NCBI RefSeq assembly: GCF_014199325.1
Contig: NZ_JACIJJ010000003.1
Span: 248,001 to 312,000 of the forward strand
Source: Sphingomonas yantingensis
GTDB lineage: Bacteria > Pseudomonadota > Alphaproteobacteria > Sphingomonadales > Sphingomonadaceae
Length of the DNA: 64,000 nucleotides
Reading direction: 5' to 3'
Under the pieces are notes generated by a model. The model searched no databases. It was not told the DNA's origin and saw nothing but the letters and a program-made list of their open reading frames with translations. Position 1 is the stretch's first letter, and the number at the start of each line of letters is the position of its first letter. Below, piece after piece: positions 10,201 to 22,900 of this stretch. The position numbers and the translations under genes are program-made.

Positions 10201-10429
10201 TCGACGAGACGAGGTTGGGGTTGCGGATCAGCGAGCCGGTGACGACGATGTCCTCGCCGGTGTTGGTCGCCTCAGCGGCCTGCTCGCTGGGCGTCGCAGT
10301 GTCCTGGTTGACGGTGGGGGTCGTCTCCGGCGTCGCGGGCACGGCCTGTGCGAAGGCCGGCGTGGCGGCGAAGGCCGAGCCGATAATCAGCGTCGAGGCC
10401 AGCAGCCTCTGGCGAGTCAGCTTCTTCAT
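7226..10429 (-). CDS. TonB-dependent outer-membrane receptor
   Basis: A 1067-residue outer-membrane beta-barrel transporter energised by TonB. It has a signal peptide ending at AFAQ (about residue 28), a Pro/Thr-rich linker and a TonB-box-like stretch before GEDIVVTGSLI. The plug domain (about residues 60-190) includes LRGLGSNRNVVLLDGVRL. The long barrel ends with an aromatic-type strand (FSASARLKF). AAGGGAAA precedes the ATG. Size and composition fit the oligosaccharide/peptide-type receptors abundant in sphingomonads. The substrate is unknown, and no adjacent enzyme genes hint at it. Confidence 0.95.
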   Translation of the reverse strand: MKKLTRQRLLASTLIIGSAFAATPAFAQAVPATPETTPTVNQDTATPSEQAAEATNTGEDIVVTGSLIRNPNLVSSSPVNAVGADEIDLRQTNTAEQLLRELPGAVPSIGSAVNNGNGGASYVDLRGLGSNRNVVLLDGVRLAPSELVGRVDLNNIPLAIVQRVDSLTGAAVTTYGADAITGVVNFVTRTDFAGLEVNASEQITERGDGNIFRIDATIGANFADGRGNAVLSIGYQEADPVYQGDRDFSITQVDSYTGRGGGSGTSVPSTISGTRPVVNGVINTTPAFVQTGVTAAGVPILAPVTGGVANGGNRQIDPATGFARAAYAPFNFNPYNIFQTPFERYNIFGSARYEISDAIEVYSRGIFSKNTVETIIAPSGSFGSSVTVNLNNPFLPANLRNQLCAFNVAPTVTGVNAAGASVSGQATYTPRFTPAQCAAAATATGRTDPNYREVTFNLSRRTTEAGPRTSTFQTTFFDYRLGFRGALTDNLDWDIGGSYGESENIQTLGGYILTSRVRQSLLVDGTAAAPVCQNQNGGCVPANFFGPEGSLTTAATNFLSAASSTTNRTSLGQVRGTVSGDLGFSLPWATEAVGVAIGGEFREYTAQQASDTLAQTPGELGGAGGAAPNINGGFNVWEAFGELIVPLVSDKPFFKSLTIEGGARYSSYKVNSPGNPTFETTTWKAGGTWEPTDGVRIRGNYNRAVRAPNISELFSPLNTVLTNLSIDPCAGAAPVANANLRAVCLAQGAPAGTIGSINNPTAGQANITSGGNLNLQPETASTWTAGAVLTPSFIPGFTLSADYYNIKVKDVVGAPLPGDLIGACFNNLSAASATSTACTVIRRNSVTGALDGAPDLAPGLFAPLSNLGKLETDGVDVTMNYTTGLGSFGRLSLGFVGNWTHSSKYQATPTGLDRECVGFYSVNCSFTGSIQPEFQFSQRTTLTVGDVDVSLLWRFIDSVQYEPAAFADDLAAAVGAGCADPQGADPDGCIVNPEFRRIPEEHYFDLTMRFNATDNLAFSIAAINLFDNQPTVVGNTVGATTYNSGNVYPSTYDALGRRFSASARLKF

Positions 10430-10653
10430 TGGTTGCGCTTTCCCTTTTTACCTCGCGCCGTTTTCCGACACGACGCGATTCACCGGTCCCTGAAACCGGC
10501 ATGGTCAAAATCTAAGGCCAGCTTCGTTCCGCGAGCAACGAGATTCCATGGTCGTGCGCGGTTTCGAACGAAACGGTGGCATTATAGTCACAGTTCTGTC
10601 ACGCCCCGCGATCAGCTAGCAGCGACCAAGACACGGACGAAGGGCAGGACGAT

Positions 10654-11199
10654 ATGCGGGGAGCGTTGATTCTGGGCATCACCCTGGCGGCGGTGGCGGG
10701 TGCGCCCGCCGCGGCACAGGACGGGCGCGGTGAAGCACGCGCGGACGGGCTGGCGGGCGCGCTGGCCGCGTGCCGCGCGATCGGCGGCGATACCGAGCGG
10801 CTCGCCTGCTTCGACAAGGCCGCCGCCGCGCTCCTGACTGCGAAGGACGACGGCCAGGTCGTCATCCTCGACCGCGAGGGGATGCGCCGTGCGAAGCGCC
10901 GCGTCTTCGGTTTCCAGCTCCCCCGCCTCGGCCTGTTCGGCGACGGCAAGGACGACGAGGGCAAGGGCGAGCCCGAGGTGAAGGAGATCGATTCGACGAT
11001 CACCCGCGTCGTTTCCGCCGGCGGCGGCACCTACATACTCGGCCTGGCGGATGGATCGACCTGGCAGACGACCGAGGGCCGGACAAACTTCGTCCCGCGC
11101 CGCGACGAGGCGGTGAAGATCGAGGTCGGCATCCTCGGCAGCTACAATCTGAAGGTCGCGGGCTCCAACCGCTCGGTCAAGGCCAAGCGGGTCCGCTGA
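10654..11199 (+). CDS. Hypothetical exported protein
   Basis: A 181-residue protein with an N-terminal signal peptide (MRGALILGITLAAVAGAPAAAQ) and a mature part with CRAIGGDTERLACFDKAAAAL near residues 42-62, a Cys pair pattern common in small alphaproteobacterial periplasmic proteins. The C-terminal half (about 110-180) looks beta-rich. GGGCAGGA precedes the ATG. Function unknown. It is divergent from the TonB receptor gene across a 224-bp gap in which no promoter could be assigned with confidence. Confidence 0.75.
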   Translation: MRGALILGITLAAVAGAPAAAQDGRGEARADGLAGALAACRAIGGDTERLACFDKAAAALLTAKDDGQVVILDREGMRRAKRRVFGFQLPRLGLFGDGKDDEGKGEPEVKEIDSTITRVVSAGGGTYILGLADGSTWQTTEGRTNFVPRRDEAVKIEVGILGSYNLKVAGSNRSVKAKRVR

Positions 11200-11243
11200 C
11201 GAACCGGGGGCGCCGCCGCACGGGCGCCCGCCCCCCTCGCCTT

Positions 11244-12185
11244 TCAGCCGGCGAGCTGTCGCTCCAGCTCGCCGAGCACGCGGTAGCAGGGCAGCACCTG
11301 CGCCACGCTGGAATTGGGCTCGCGCCCCTCGCGGATCGCGGCGACGAACTCGCGGTCCTGAAGCTCGATGCCGTTGGTCGAAACCGCGACGCCGCTGACG
11401 TCGATCGGCTCTTCCTTGCCGGTCACCAGGTCGTCGTAGCGCGCGATGTACGTCGCGCTGTCGCCGATATAACGGAAGAAGGTGCCGAGCGGCCCGTCAT
11501 TGTTGAAGCTCAAGGACAGCGTGCAGATCGCCCCGCTCTCCGCCTTCAGCTGTATCGACATGTCCATCGCGATGCCGAGTTCGGGATGGATCGGCCCCTG
11601 CATCGCCTGTGCGGCAACGATCGGCCCTGCCTGATAGGCAAACAGGTCGACGGTATGCGCGGCGTGGTGCCACAGCAGGTGGTCGGTCCACGACCGCGGC
11701 TCGCCCTTCGCGTTGATATTCTTGCGGCGGAAGAAATAGGTCTGGACGTCCATCTGCTGGACGTTGAACTCGCCCGCCTTGATCCGGTCGTGGACATACT
11801 GATGCGATGGGTTGAAGCGGCGCGTGTGCCCGACCATGCAGACGAGGCCGGTCTCGCGCTGCTTGGCCATCACCGCCTCGGCATCGGCCCAGCTGTCGGC
11901 GAGCGGAATCTCGACCTCGACATGCTTGCCGGCCTCCATGCACTGGATCGCTTGGGCCGCGTGCATCTGCGTCGGCGTGGCGAGGATCACCGCGTCGAGG
12001 CCGGGTTGCTCGAGCGCTTCGGCAAGGTCGGTGCAGGCATGGGCGATGCCGTATTTCGCGGCCACGGCCTGCGTCGGGTCGAGGTTGCGGCCGACGATCG
12101 AGATCACCTCGACCGCGTCGATCTGTTTCAGGGCATCGAGGTGCTTTTCGCCGAAGGCACCGGCACCGGCGAGCGCGATTTTCAT
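11244..12185 (-). CDS. ligC: 4-carboxy-2-hydroxymuconate-6-semialdehyde dehydrogenase LigC
   Basis: A 313-residue Gfo/Idh/MocA-fold oxidoreductase. The Rossmann motif GAGAFGEKH (residues 7-15) and the EIPLADSW and GHTRRFNPSH stretches agree with LigC, which oxidises the protocatechuate 4,5-cleavage product to 2-pyrone-4,6-dicarboxylate using NADP. The assignment rests on recalled similarity to the Sphingobium SYK-6 enzyme and on position directly after ligA-ligB. It is separated from ligB by a 143-bp gap holding a strong inverted repeat. Confidence 0.92.
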   Translation of the reverse strand: MKIALAGAGAFGEKHLDALKQIDAVEVISIVGRNLDPTQAVAAKYGIAHACTDLAEALEQPGLDAVILATPTQMHAAQAIQCMEAGKHVEVEIPLADSWADAEAVMAKQRETGLVCMVGHTRRFNPSHQYVHDRIKAGEFNVQQMDVQTYFFRRKNINAKGEPRSWTDHLLWHHAAHTVDLFAYQAGPIVAAQAMQGPIHPELGIAMDMSIQLKAESGAICTLSLSFNNDGPLGTFFRYIGDSATYIARYDDLVTGKEEPIDVSGVAVSTNGIELQDREFVAAIREGREPNSSVAQVLPCYRVLGELERQLAG

Positions 12186-12200
12186 GGGGAGCTCCTTATT

Positions 12201-12321
12201 CCCGTCCCTGGAAGGGAGGGGTCGGGGGTGGTCTGGTCTTGGTACGACCGATCTTTTGGGAGTTGCCGATGCCGTATCGCGGCTACCGACCCACCCCCGG
12301 CCCCTCCCTTCCAGGGAGGGG
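12201..12321. repeat. 31-bp inverted repeat between ligB and ligC
   Basis: Two near-perfect 31-bp arms (12201-12231 and 12291-12321, two mismatches) in inverted orientation, each holding the core CCCTGGAAGGGAGGGG, separated by 59 bp. It resembles the dispersed G-rich intergenic elements often seen in sphingomonad genomes. Transcribed within the lig operon, it could fold into a long stem between ligB and ligC. Confidence 0.85.
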
Positions 12322-12328
12322 AGAATAG

Positions 12329-13637
<1,309 letters not shown>

Positions 13638-13653
13638 CTTTGCCTCTCCTTGG

Positions 13654-14529
13654 CTATTCCGCGGCTTCGGCGCGCGAACGGCCGAGCAGCATGTCGAGTT
13701 TGGCGGCCAGTCCATCGGGCACCGGCGCGCCGGGCCGGGCGAGCGCATCCTGCCGCTCGACCGTTGCCCGCGTCATCGCGCTGCCGGTGCCGAGCGCGTC
13801 GAGCGTCTTGACGACCTCGCGCATTTCCTCGGCACGGCGGCGGCCGTGGAGCATCATGCGGTCGAGATTGTAATCGGCAGTCGCCGCCCAGCCGCGCGGC
13901 GCCGGGCTGGCGTCGAGCGAGGCGATCACCGCATCCCGCACGCCCGCGGTTTCGGCGGCAAGGACGCATTCGGCGGTCAGCGCCTCGATCCCCTTGACCA
14001 TCACCGAGCGGATCATCTTGACCGAGGATGCCGCACCCACCGGGCCATCGAGCAGGGAGACATTCGTGAAGCCCGCGCTGCCCAGCGCCGCGGCAGCGTC
14101 GGCTGCGTGCGTACCGCTCACCAGCAGCGGGACGGCAAGCTGCTTCGGAAACACCGGCGCGAGGACGGCGACATCGACATAGTGTCCCCCCGCGCGCTCG
14201 ATCGCGGCCTGTGCCGCGCGCTTGGTATCGGGCGCGACGCTATTCAGATCGCAATAAAGCTGGCCGGGCGCGATCGCATTCGCGACGGCTCTCGCCACGT
14301 CCAACGCGCTCCCGGCCGTCACGAGCGATAGGATGAGGTCGGCACCCTCGATCGCCGCGGCGACGTGATGCGCGGCAACGACGCGGTGCGCCGCCATACG
14401 CGCCAGCATCGCCTCGCGCCCCGCGGGATCGTCGAGCTTCAGGTCATAAGCGACGGTCGGAACGCACCATGCGCCGGCAAAGGCGCCCGCCGCTTCCCCG
14501 AACCCGATCGTGGCGATCCTGTCGACCAT
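13654..14529 (-). CDS. NAD(P)-binding 6PGDH-like protein (DUF1932 type)
   Basis: A 291-residue protein with an N-terminal Rossmann domain (IGFGEAAGAFA near residue 7, with Glu in place of the usual third Gly) and a helical C-terminal domain. It resembles 6-phosphogluconate/hydroxyisobutyrate dehydrogenase-like proteins ending in a DUF1932 domain. It precedes ligA by 16 bp on the same strand, so it is probably co-transcribed with ligABC. A role in aromatic catabolism is inferred from position only. The start (MVDRIATIGF) excludes a long N-terminal frame antisense to nothing functional. Confidence 0.8.
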   Translation of the reverse strand: MVDRIATIGFGEAAGAFAGAWCVPTVAYDLKLDDPAGREAMLARMAAHRVVAAHHVAAAIEGADLILSLVTAGSALDVARAVANAIAPGQLYCDLNSVAPDTKRAAQAAIERAGGHYVDVAVLAPVFPKQLAVPLLVSGTHAADAAAALGSAGFTNVSLLDGPVGAASSVKMIRSVMVKGIEALTAECVLAAETAGVRDAVIASLDASPAPRGWAATADYNLDRMMLHGRRRAEEMREVVKTLDALGTGSAMTRATVERQDALARPGAPVPDGLAAKLDMLLGRSRAEAAE

Positions 14530-14562
14530 GGCCGGACTCTGCCGACCCTGCCCCCACGCCAC

Positions 14563-14593
14563 AAATCGAAAGCCGCCGCCGGCTATTCGATTT
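14563..14593. terminator. Hairpin downstream of pckA
   Basis: An inverted repeat with AAATCGAA / TTCGATTT outer arms and AGCC/GGCT inner pairs around a short G+C loop. It lies just after the leftward pckA stop and before the DUF1932-type gene. It ends in ATTTG on the minus strand, so it is a weak terminator or attenuator separating pckA from the lig genes. Confidence 0.5.
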
Positions 14594-14620
14594 GCGGAAG
14601 TGGGCGTCGAAAGCGCCCGC

Positions 14621-16234
14621 TTATTCGGCCGCCTCGGCGAAGCGTGCGGGGGCCGCCTGACGCACGCCGTCCTCGACATGCGCCTCGAACGGCGCGAAGT
14701 TTTCGACGAACAGGTCGACCAGCCGCGCGGCGGCCTCGTCATATTCGGCGGGGTTCGCCCAGGTCGAGCGCGGATCGAGGATCGACGCGTCGACGCCGGG
14801 CACTTCGACCGGCACCATGAAACCGAAATTCGGATCGCGGCGGAACTCCGCATCCTTGAGGCTGCCGTCGAGCGCGGCGTTGAGCAGCGCGCGCGTCGCC
14901 TTGATCGGCATCCGCTTGCCAACGCCATACTTGCCGCCGGTCCAGCCGGTGTTGACCAGCCAGCAATCGACCCCGCCCTTGGCGATCCGCTCCTTGAGGA
15001 GATTGCCGTAGACCGAGGGGTGGCGCGGCATGAACGGCGCGCCGAAGCAGGTCGAGAAAACGGGCTCGGGCTCGGTCACGCCAATCTCGGTCCCCGCTAC
15101 CTTCGACGTGTAGCCCGACAGGAAATGGTACATCGCCTGTTCGGGCGTCAGCTTGGCGATCGGGGGGAGCACGCCGAACGCGTCGGCGGTGAGCATCACG
15201 ATGTTCTTCGGCACCGGCCCCAGATTGTCGGCGCTGGCATTGGGGATGAAGTCGATCGGATAGGCGCCGCGGCTGTTCTCCGCCAGCGTCGCATCGTCGA
15301 GATCGAGCTCGCGCGTGCCCGCGTCCATCACGACATTCTCGAGCACCGTGCCGAACCGCTTGGTCGTCGCGAAGATTTCGGGCTCGGCCTCTTCGGACAG
15401 GCGGATCATCTTGGCGTAGCAGCCGCCCTCGAAATTGAAGACGTTGGTGTCCGACCAGCCATGCTCGTCGTCGCCGATCAGCGTGCGGCTGGCATCGGCC
15501 GAAAGCGTCGTCTTGCCGGTGCCCGACAGGCCGAAGAACACCGCGCTGCCGCCCTCGGCGCCGATGTTCGCCGAGCAGTGCATCGGCATCACGCCCTTTT
15601 CAGGGAGGAGATAGTTGAGCAGGCCGAAGACCGACTTCTTCATCTCGCCGGCATATTTGGTGCCGCCGATCAGGATCATCTTCTCGCTGATATTGACCGC
15701 GATCACCGTCTCGGTGCGGCAGCCGTGGCGCGCGGGATCGGCGCGGAAATCGGGCAGGTCGATGATCGTGAAGTCGGGGACGAAGTCGGCCAATTCGTCC
15801 GCGTTCGGCCGGACCAGCATCGTGCGGATGAACAGGTTGTGCCAGGCGAGCGTGTTGATGACGCGCACGTTCACGCGGTGCTCGGCCTGCGATCCGCCGT
15901 ACAGATCCTGGACGAACAGTTCGTCGGCCTTGGCGACCTCGGCGAGGAAGTCGGCCTTGAGCGCGGCGAACGCCTCAGGCGTCATCGGCTTGTTCGACTT
16001 GCCCCACCAGACGCTGTTCTCGGTCTCGGCATCGCGGACCATGAACTTGTCCTGCGCCGAGCGGCCGGTGTGGCGGCCCGTCTCAACCACCAGCGGGCCG
16101 TCCTTGGCCAGCCGCCCCTCGCCGCGCGCCACCGCCTGCTCGACCAGAGGCGCGGTGCCGAGGTTCCAGTAAAGCGTCGCGTTGGTCGAAATGCCCTGCG
16201 CGTCGAGGCCGTGGCGGGGGGTGCGATCGGTCAC
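14621..16234 (-). CDS. pckA: ATP-dependent phosphoenolpyruvate carboxykinase
   Basis: Converts oxaloacetate to phosphoenolpyruvate with ATP, entering gluconeogenesis. The kinase-1a P-loop [11 protein letters not shown] and the following [14 protein letters not shown] are present (about residues 230-255), with the [13 protein letters not shown] substrate region near 310. The preferred start is GTG, eight bases after an AGGAG site, giving 537 residues; an upstream ATG in frame lacks a ribosome site. In a ligABC-bearing strain the product of aromatic ring cleavage (oxaloacetate plus pyruvate) would feed this enzyme. Confidence 0.96.
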   Translation of the reverse strand: MTDRTPRHGLDAQGISTNATLYWNLGTAPLVEQAVARGEGRLAKDGPLVVETGRHTGRSAQDKFMVRDAETENSVWWGKSNKPMTPEAFAALKADFLAEVAKADELFVQDLYGGSQAEHRVNVRVINTLAWHNLFIRTMLVRPNADELADFVPDFTIIDLPDFRADPARHGCRTETVIAVNISEKMILIGGTKYAGEMKKSVFGLLNYLLPEKGVMPMHCSANIGAEGGSAVFFGLSGTGKTTLSADASRTLIGDDEHGWSDTNVFNFEGGCYAKMIRLSEEAEPEIFATTKRFGTVLENVVMDAGTRELDLDDATLAENSRGAYPIDFIPNASADNLGPVPKNIVMLTADAFGVLPPIAKLTPEQAMYHFLSGYTSKVAGTEIGVTEPEPVFSTCFGAPFMPRHPSVYGNLLKERIAKGGVDCWLVNTGWTGGKYGVGKRMPIKATRALLNAALDGSLKDAEFRRDPNFGFMVPVEVPGVDASILDPRSTWANPAEYDEAAARLVDLFVENFAPFEAHVEDGVRQAAPARFAEAAE

Positions 16235-16419
16235 GTCGGTCTCTCCTGTGGGCGGATGCTGCGCCGCCGCATACGTATGCAGAATATGGCTGCGCATATG
16301 CCGGGGGCGCGCTTTCGTCAAATGCGTGGATCAACCCGGCGCCGTCCGGCACGATATCGCTCCGACGTCGCGTCCGATGATGTTCTTGATGCGTTCTCAT
16401 CCTGGCTCTATCAGGGTTT

Positions 16420-17490
16420 ATGCCCTCGACTCGCCCAGCGCGCGGCGCCACGCTCAATCGCGGGAGCACGCGCTTCAACCTTGCCGAGCGTGAGGCGGAC
16501 GGCGACTGGCTCGACGAGCGGACCGCGATCGACGGGGAAGCCGCGCCTGTGCGCACCACCGTCACCGTCGAACACCCGCGCACGATCATCGCGCGCAACC
16601 AGTCGCCCGACGTACCGTTCGACCGATCGATCAACCCCTATCGCGGCTGCGAGCATGGCTGCATCTACTGCTTCGCGCGGCCCAGCCATGCGTATCACGA
16701 CCTGTCGCCGGGCCTCGATTTCGAGACGCGGCTGTTCGCCAAGCCCGACGCCCCTTCTCTGCTCCGCGCCGAGTTGGCCAAGCCCGGCTATGTCTGCCGC
16801 CCGATCGCGTTTGGAACCAATACCGATCCCTATCAGCCGATCGAGCGCGACTGGCGGATCACGCGCGGGTGTATCGAGGTGCTGGCGGAGACGAACCATC
16901 CGATCACGATCACCACCAAGTCCGATCGGGTGCTGCACGACCTCGACCTGATCGCGCCGATGGCTGCAAAAGGCCTGGCGGCGGTGATGATCTCGGTCAC
17001 GACGCTCGACCCGAAGATCGCGATGACCTTGGAGCCGCGGGCGGCGGCGCCGGCGCGGCGGCTGCGGGCGATCCAGGAACTGGCGGCGGCGGGGGTGCCG
17101 ACCTTCGTCTCGATCTCCCCGGTCATCCCCGCGATCACCGATCACGAGATGGAGCATATCCTCGAACTCGCCGCCGAGGCGGGCGCGCGGCGCGCGTTCT
17201 TCATCCCGGTGCGCTTGCCGCACGAAGTCGCGCCGCTGTTCCGCGCGTGGCTCGACACGCATTATCCCGAGCGGGCGGGCAAGGTGATGGCGATCACCCA
17301 GTCGCTGCGCGGCGGCCGCGACAACGACCCCGGCTTCTTCACGCGGATGCAGGGGCAAGGGCCATGGGCCGCGCTGCTCTCGACGCGCTTTCACAAGGCG
17401 TGCCGCAAATACGGGCTGGAGGGCGAGCGGATGCAGCTTCGCACCGACCTGTTCCGCCCGCCCGCGGGCGCGCAGGGCGAGTTGTTCTGA
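16420..17490 (+). CDS. PA0069-type radical SAM protein
   Basis: A 356-residue radical SAM protein of the SplB-related PA0069 group. The iron-sulfur motif is CEHGCIYC in NPYRGCEHGCIYCFARPSHAY (about residues 77-97). The FGTNTDPYQPIE stretch follows. Function is unknown, although the group resembles spore photoproduct lyase. The gene is divergent from pckA across a 185-bp gap. Confidence 0.9.
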   Translation: MPSTRPARGATLNRGSTRFNLAEREADGDWLDERTAIDGEAAPVRTTVTVEHPRTIIARNQSPDVPFDRSINPYRGCEHGCIYCFARPSHAYHDLSPGLDFETRLFAKPDAPSLLRAELAKPGYVCRPIAFGTNTDPYQPIERDWRITRGCIEVLAETNHPITITTKSDRVLHDLDLIAPMAAKGLAAVMISVTTLDPKIAMTLEPRAAAPARRLRAIQELAAAGVPTFVSISPVIPAITDHEMEHILELAAEAGARRAFFIPVRLPHEVAPLFRAWLDTHYPERAGKVMAITQSLRGGRDNDPGFFTRMQGQGPWAALLSTRFHKACRKYGLEGERMQLRTDLFRPPAGAQGELF

Positions 17491-17516
17491 CCATGGCGGC
17501 CGGGCTAGGCAGGCAT

Positions 17517-18327
17517 ATGCTCCGCTTCCTCGCCCTGCTCGCGCTCTTGTCCGCCGTCCCCGCCGCCGCGCAAGCGCCACTCCAGGTAATGACGTTCAAC
17601 GTCCGCTATCCGTCGAACGGCGACGGGCCCGACAAGTGGGACAGCCGCGCCGCTCGACTGATCGAAGTATGGAAGCGGATCGGCGCCGATGTCGTCGGCA
17701 CACAGGAATTGTTCCAGCGACAGGCCGACGCGATCGTCGCCGCTGACCCGCGCTATGCCTGGTTCGGGCGCGACCGGCGCGGCGGCCATGCGGACGAGCA
17801 TATGGGCGTCTTCTATCGCCGCGACCGGCTGAAGCTCCTGGCGCAGGGCGACTTCTGGCTGTCCGACACGCCGCAGGTGCCGGGCAGCATCAGTTGGGGC
17901 CACCCCTTCCCCCGGATGGTGACGTGGGGCCGGTTCGAGCGGTTGGGTGACGGCCGCCGCTTCACGCTCGTCAACACGCATTTTCCGTATCGCGACGAGG
18001 ACGGCCCGGCGCGAGAGAAGGCGGCGGCGAGGGTCGCGGCGTTCGTTGCGACGCTACCAAAGGGCGAGCCAGTGGTCGTCACCGGTGACTTCAACGACGT
18101 GCCGGGCAGCGGTGCCTATCGCAACCTTACCGCCGGCCTCACCGATAGCTGGACCGCGCTGCGCAGGCCCGAGGTGGGCACGTTCCACGGCTTCACCGGC
18201 AAGGCGGAGAAGCGGATCGACTGGGTCCTGACGCGCGGGTTAAATATCAAGGCAGTGGCGGCCGACCGGCAGACGGTCGGCGGGCGCTACCCCTCCGACC
18301 ATTTCCCGGTGATCGCGACGCTCCGGT

Positions 18328-18341
<14 letters not shown>
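17517..18341 (+). CDS. Secreted endonuclease/exonuclease/phosphatase family protein
   Basis: A 274-residue exported protein of the EEP fold. A signal peptide (MLRFLALLALLSAVPAAAQA) precedes the domain. The catalytic pattern is visible: MTFNVRYPSNG, GTQELF (Glu), VNTHFP, VVTGDFNDVPGS and the closing SDHFPV (His). The substrate could be a nucleic acid, phosphoester or lipid headgroup. An alternative ATG eight codons upstream is possible. The 3' end overlaps the convergent acyl-CoA synthetase gene by 14 bp. Confidence 0.88.
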
Positions 18342-19923
<1,582 letters not shown>

Positions 19924-19995
19924 CGCACTCTCCATTTTGATCTTTGGGTATGGAGAATAGCGCAGCCGCTCGATGCGTAAAGTGTCGAAGTTTTG

Positions 19996-22900
19996 CTAGC
20001 CCGCCAGCTGGAGTTTGGGGGCGAGCAGTTCCGCCTCTCGAACACCGGGAATGGCGCGGATGGCATCGACGCGCTCGCCATCGATCAGGAAGTCCTCGCC
20101 CAGCGACACTTCCGCCTCGCCGCCGTCAATCGGGGTGACGATCCGCACCCGCCCGCGCCCGCCGCGTTCGTGGCGGAGCAATCCGGCGAGCGGCTCGATC
20201 GCCGCGACCTCGTCCACCCAGATGGTGAGGACGAGGCGGGCATTGTTCGACAGCGTCTCGAACGGCTGGATCGTCTTGACCGTCACGCGGGCCGTATCCT
20301 CGCCCGCGCGGCGGTCGAGCTCGACCTGCATCAGGCCGCAGCCGCCTGCGCGCGCGGCTTCTTCGAGCGCCTCAGCGGTCATATCCTCGAAACAGGTGGC
20401 GACCACCTGACCGCTGGCGTCGGACAGCGTCGCCATCATGTATCGCTTGCCCCGAGCGGAGGTGCGCCAGCGCGCATCCTCGACCAGCGCGGCGATCGTG
20501 GCGCCGGCGCGCGCGCCCTCGGCGATCTGCACTTCGCCCAGCGCCGCGATCGGACGCGCGGCGTGGACCTTGGCAAGGTGCGCATAGCGGTCGAGCGGAT
20601 GGGCGGAGAAGTAGAAGCCGAACGCCTCCTTCTCGGCGTTGATGCGCTCGGCCAGCGTCCACGTCGCGCTCGACGGCAGGCGGATCGGCGGCTCGCTCGC
20701 CTCGCCGTCGCCGAACAGGCCGCCCTGCCCGCTCGCGCGGCCGGCGTGGATGCGCTGCGCGGTCGCAAGGATCGTCTCGGCCGCGGCATGGACGCCCGGC
20801 CGGTTGTCGTTCATCGCATCGAACGCGCCTGCCGCCGCCAGCGTCTCGACCTGTCGTTTGTTGAGGAGGCGCGGGTCGACGCGGCGGGCGAAGTCGTCGA
20901 GGCTCTTGAACACCCCCTTCGCCTTTCGCTCGTCGACCACCTGCTCCATCGCCCGCTCGCCCACGCCCTTGAGCGCGCCCAGCGCATAGCGGACCGCGAA
21001 CCCGTCCTCATGCGGCTGCACGTCGAACTCGGCCTCGCTCGCGTTGAGATCGGCGGGGAGGCACGGGATGTTCAGCCGCTTCATGTCGTCGACGAAAATC
21101 GCCAGCTTGTCGGTGAGCGCGAGGTCGAAGCACATGGATGCTGCAAAGAACTCGTGCGGGTAATGCGCCTTCAGCCACGCGGTCTGGTAGGCGAGCAGCG
21201 CATAGGCGGCGGCGTGACTCTTGTTGAAGCCGTAGCCGGCGAACTTGTCGATCAAGTCGAACAGTTCGTTCGCCTTGGCCGCGGGGATCGCGTTGTGCTC
21301 GGCGCAGCCGGCGACGAAGATCGCGCGCTGCGCGTCCATCTCCGCCTTCACCTTCTTGCCCATCGCGCGGCGCAGCAGGTCGGCGCCGCCAAGCGAATAG
21401 CCCGCCAGGATCTGCGCGGCCTGCATCACCTGTTCCTGATAGACGAAGATGCCGTAGGTTTCGGATAGGATGCCTTCTAGCAGCGGATGCGGGTACGTCA
21501 CCGCCTCCCGCCCGTTCTTCCGCGCGCCGAAGCTCGGGATGTTGTCCATCGGACCCGGCCGATAGAGCGAGACGAGCGCGATGATGTCGCCGAAGTTCGA
21601 CGGGCGGACCGCGGACAGCGTGCGCCGCATCCCTTCCGATTCCAGCTGGAACACGCCCACCGTGTCGCCGCGCTGGAGGAGCGCATAGACCCCCTCGTCG
21701 TCCCAGGCGAGGCCGTCGAGGTCGATGGTGATATTGCGCTTGGCGAGCAGGTCGACGGCTTTCCGCAGCACGCTCAGCGTCTTGAGGCCGAGAAAGTCGA
21801 ACTTCACCAGGCCCGCGCCCTCGACATATTTCATGTCGAACTGCGTGACGGGCATGTCCGATCGCGGATCGCGATAGAGCGGGACGAGCTGCGCCAGCGG
21901 TCGATCGCCGATGACCACGCCCGCCGCGTGGGTCGAGGAGTGCCGCGGCAACCCCTCCAGCTTCATCGCGAGGTCGAGCAGGCGGCGGACGTCATCCTCG
22001 CGCTCGTACATCTGGTGCAGCTCGCTGACGCCATTGATCGCGCGGTCGAGCGTCCAGGGGTCTGTGGGGTGGTTGGGGACGAGCTTGGCGAGGCGATCGA
22101 CCTGGCCGTAGCTCATCTGGAGCACGCGGCCGGTGTCCTTGAGCACCGCGCGCGCCTTGAGCTTACCGAAAGTGATGATCTGCGCCACCGTGTCGTGGCC
22201 GTATTTGGCCTGCACGTAGCGGATCACCTCGCCCCGCCGGGTTTCGCAGAAGTCGATGTCGAAGTCGGGCATCGACACGCGCTCAGGGTTCAGAAACCGC
22301 TCGAACAGCAGGCCCAGCCTGATCGGGTCGAGATCAGTGATGGTTAGCGCCCAGGCGACTGCCGAACCCGCACCCGAACCACGCCCCGGCCCCACCGGAA
22401 TGTCATGATCCTTGGCCCATTTGATGAAGTCGGCGACGATCAGGAAGTAGCCCGGAAATCCCATCGCGATGATGATGTCGAGCTCGTAATCCAGCCGCGT
22501 CCAGTAGATCGCAGTCCAGTCATCGGCCTTTTCCAGCTCCTCGGGCGTCGGCGCGACCTGATCGGGGGCGACGTCGCCGTGGTGCGGGCGGTCCCAGCCG
22601 GGGGCGAGTTCGCGCCCCTCCAGCTCGGCGATGCGGCGCAGGCGATGCTTCAGCCCCTCGCGCGCGGTCTCGCGCAGCATCCGCGCCTCACCCTCGCGGT
22701 CACCGGCCAGGCTGGGGAGGATCGGCTTGCGCTTTGGCGCGGCGACGGCGCAGCGCTGCGCGACGACGAGGGTGTTGGCGATCGCCTCGGGCAAATCGGC
22801 GAAGTCGGCCTTCATCACCGGCGCGGGCTTGATCCACGCCTCGGGCGACGAACGCTTGCGATCCTCCGACATGACGTAGCTTGAATGCGCGATGCACAGC

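Noticed and set aside
7424..10669. A 1081-codon open frame antisense to the TonB receptor gene
   Set aside because: It is Arg/Val/Ala-rich low-complexity sequence typical of the antisense frame of a high-GC gene. The opposite strand encodes a full receptor with signal peptide, plug and barrel.
12201..12321. Remains of an insertion sequence
   Set aside because: Only about 120 bp, with no transposase remnant and no flanking target duplication; it looks like a dispersed intergenic repeat.
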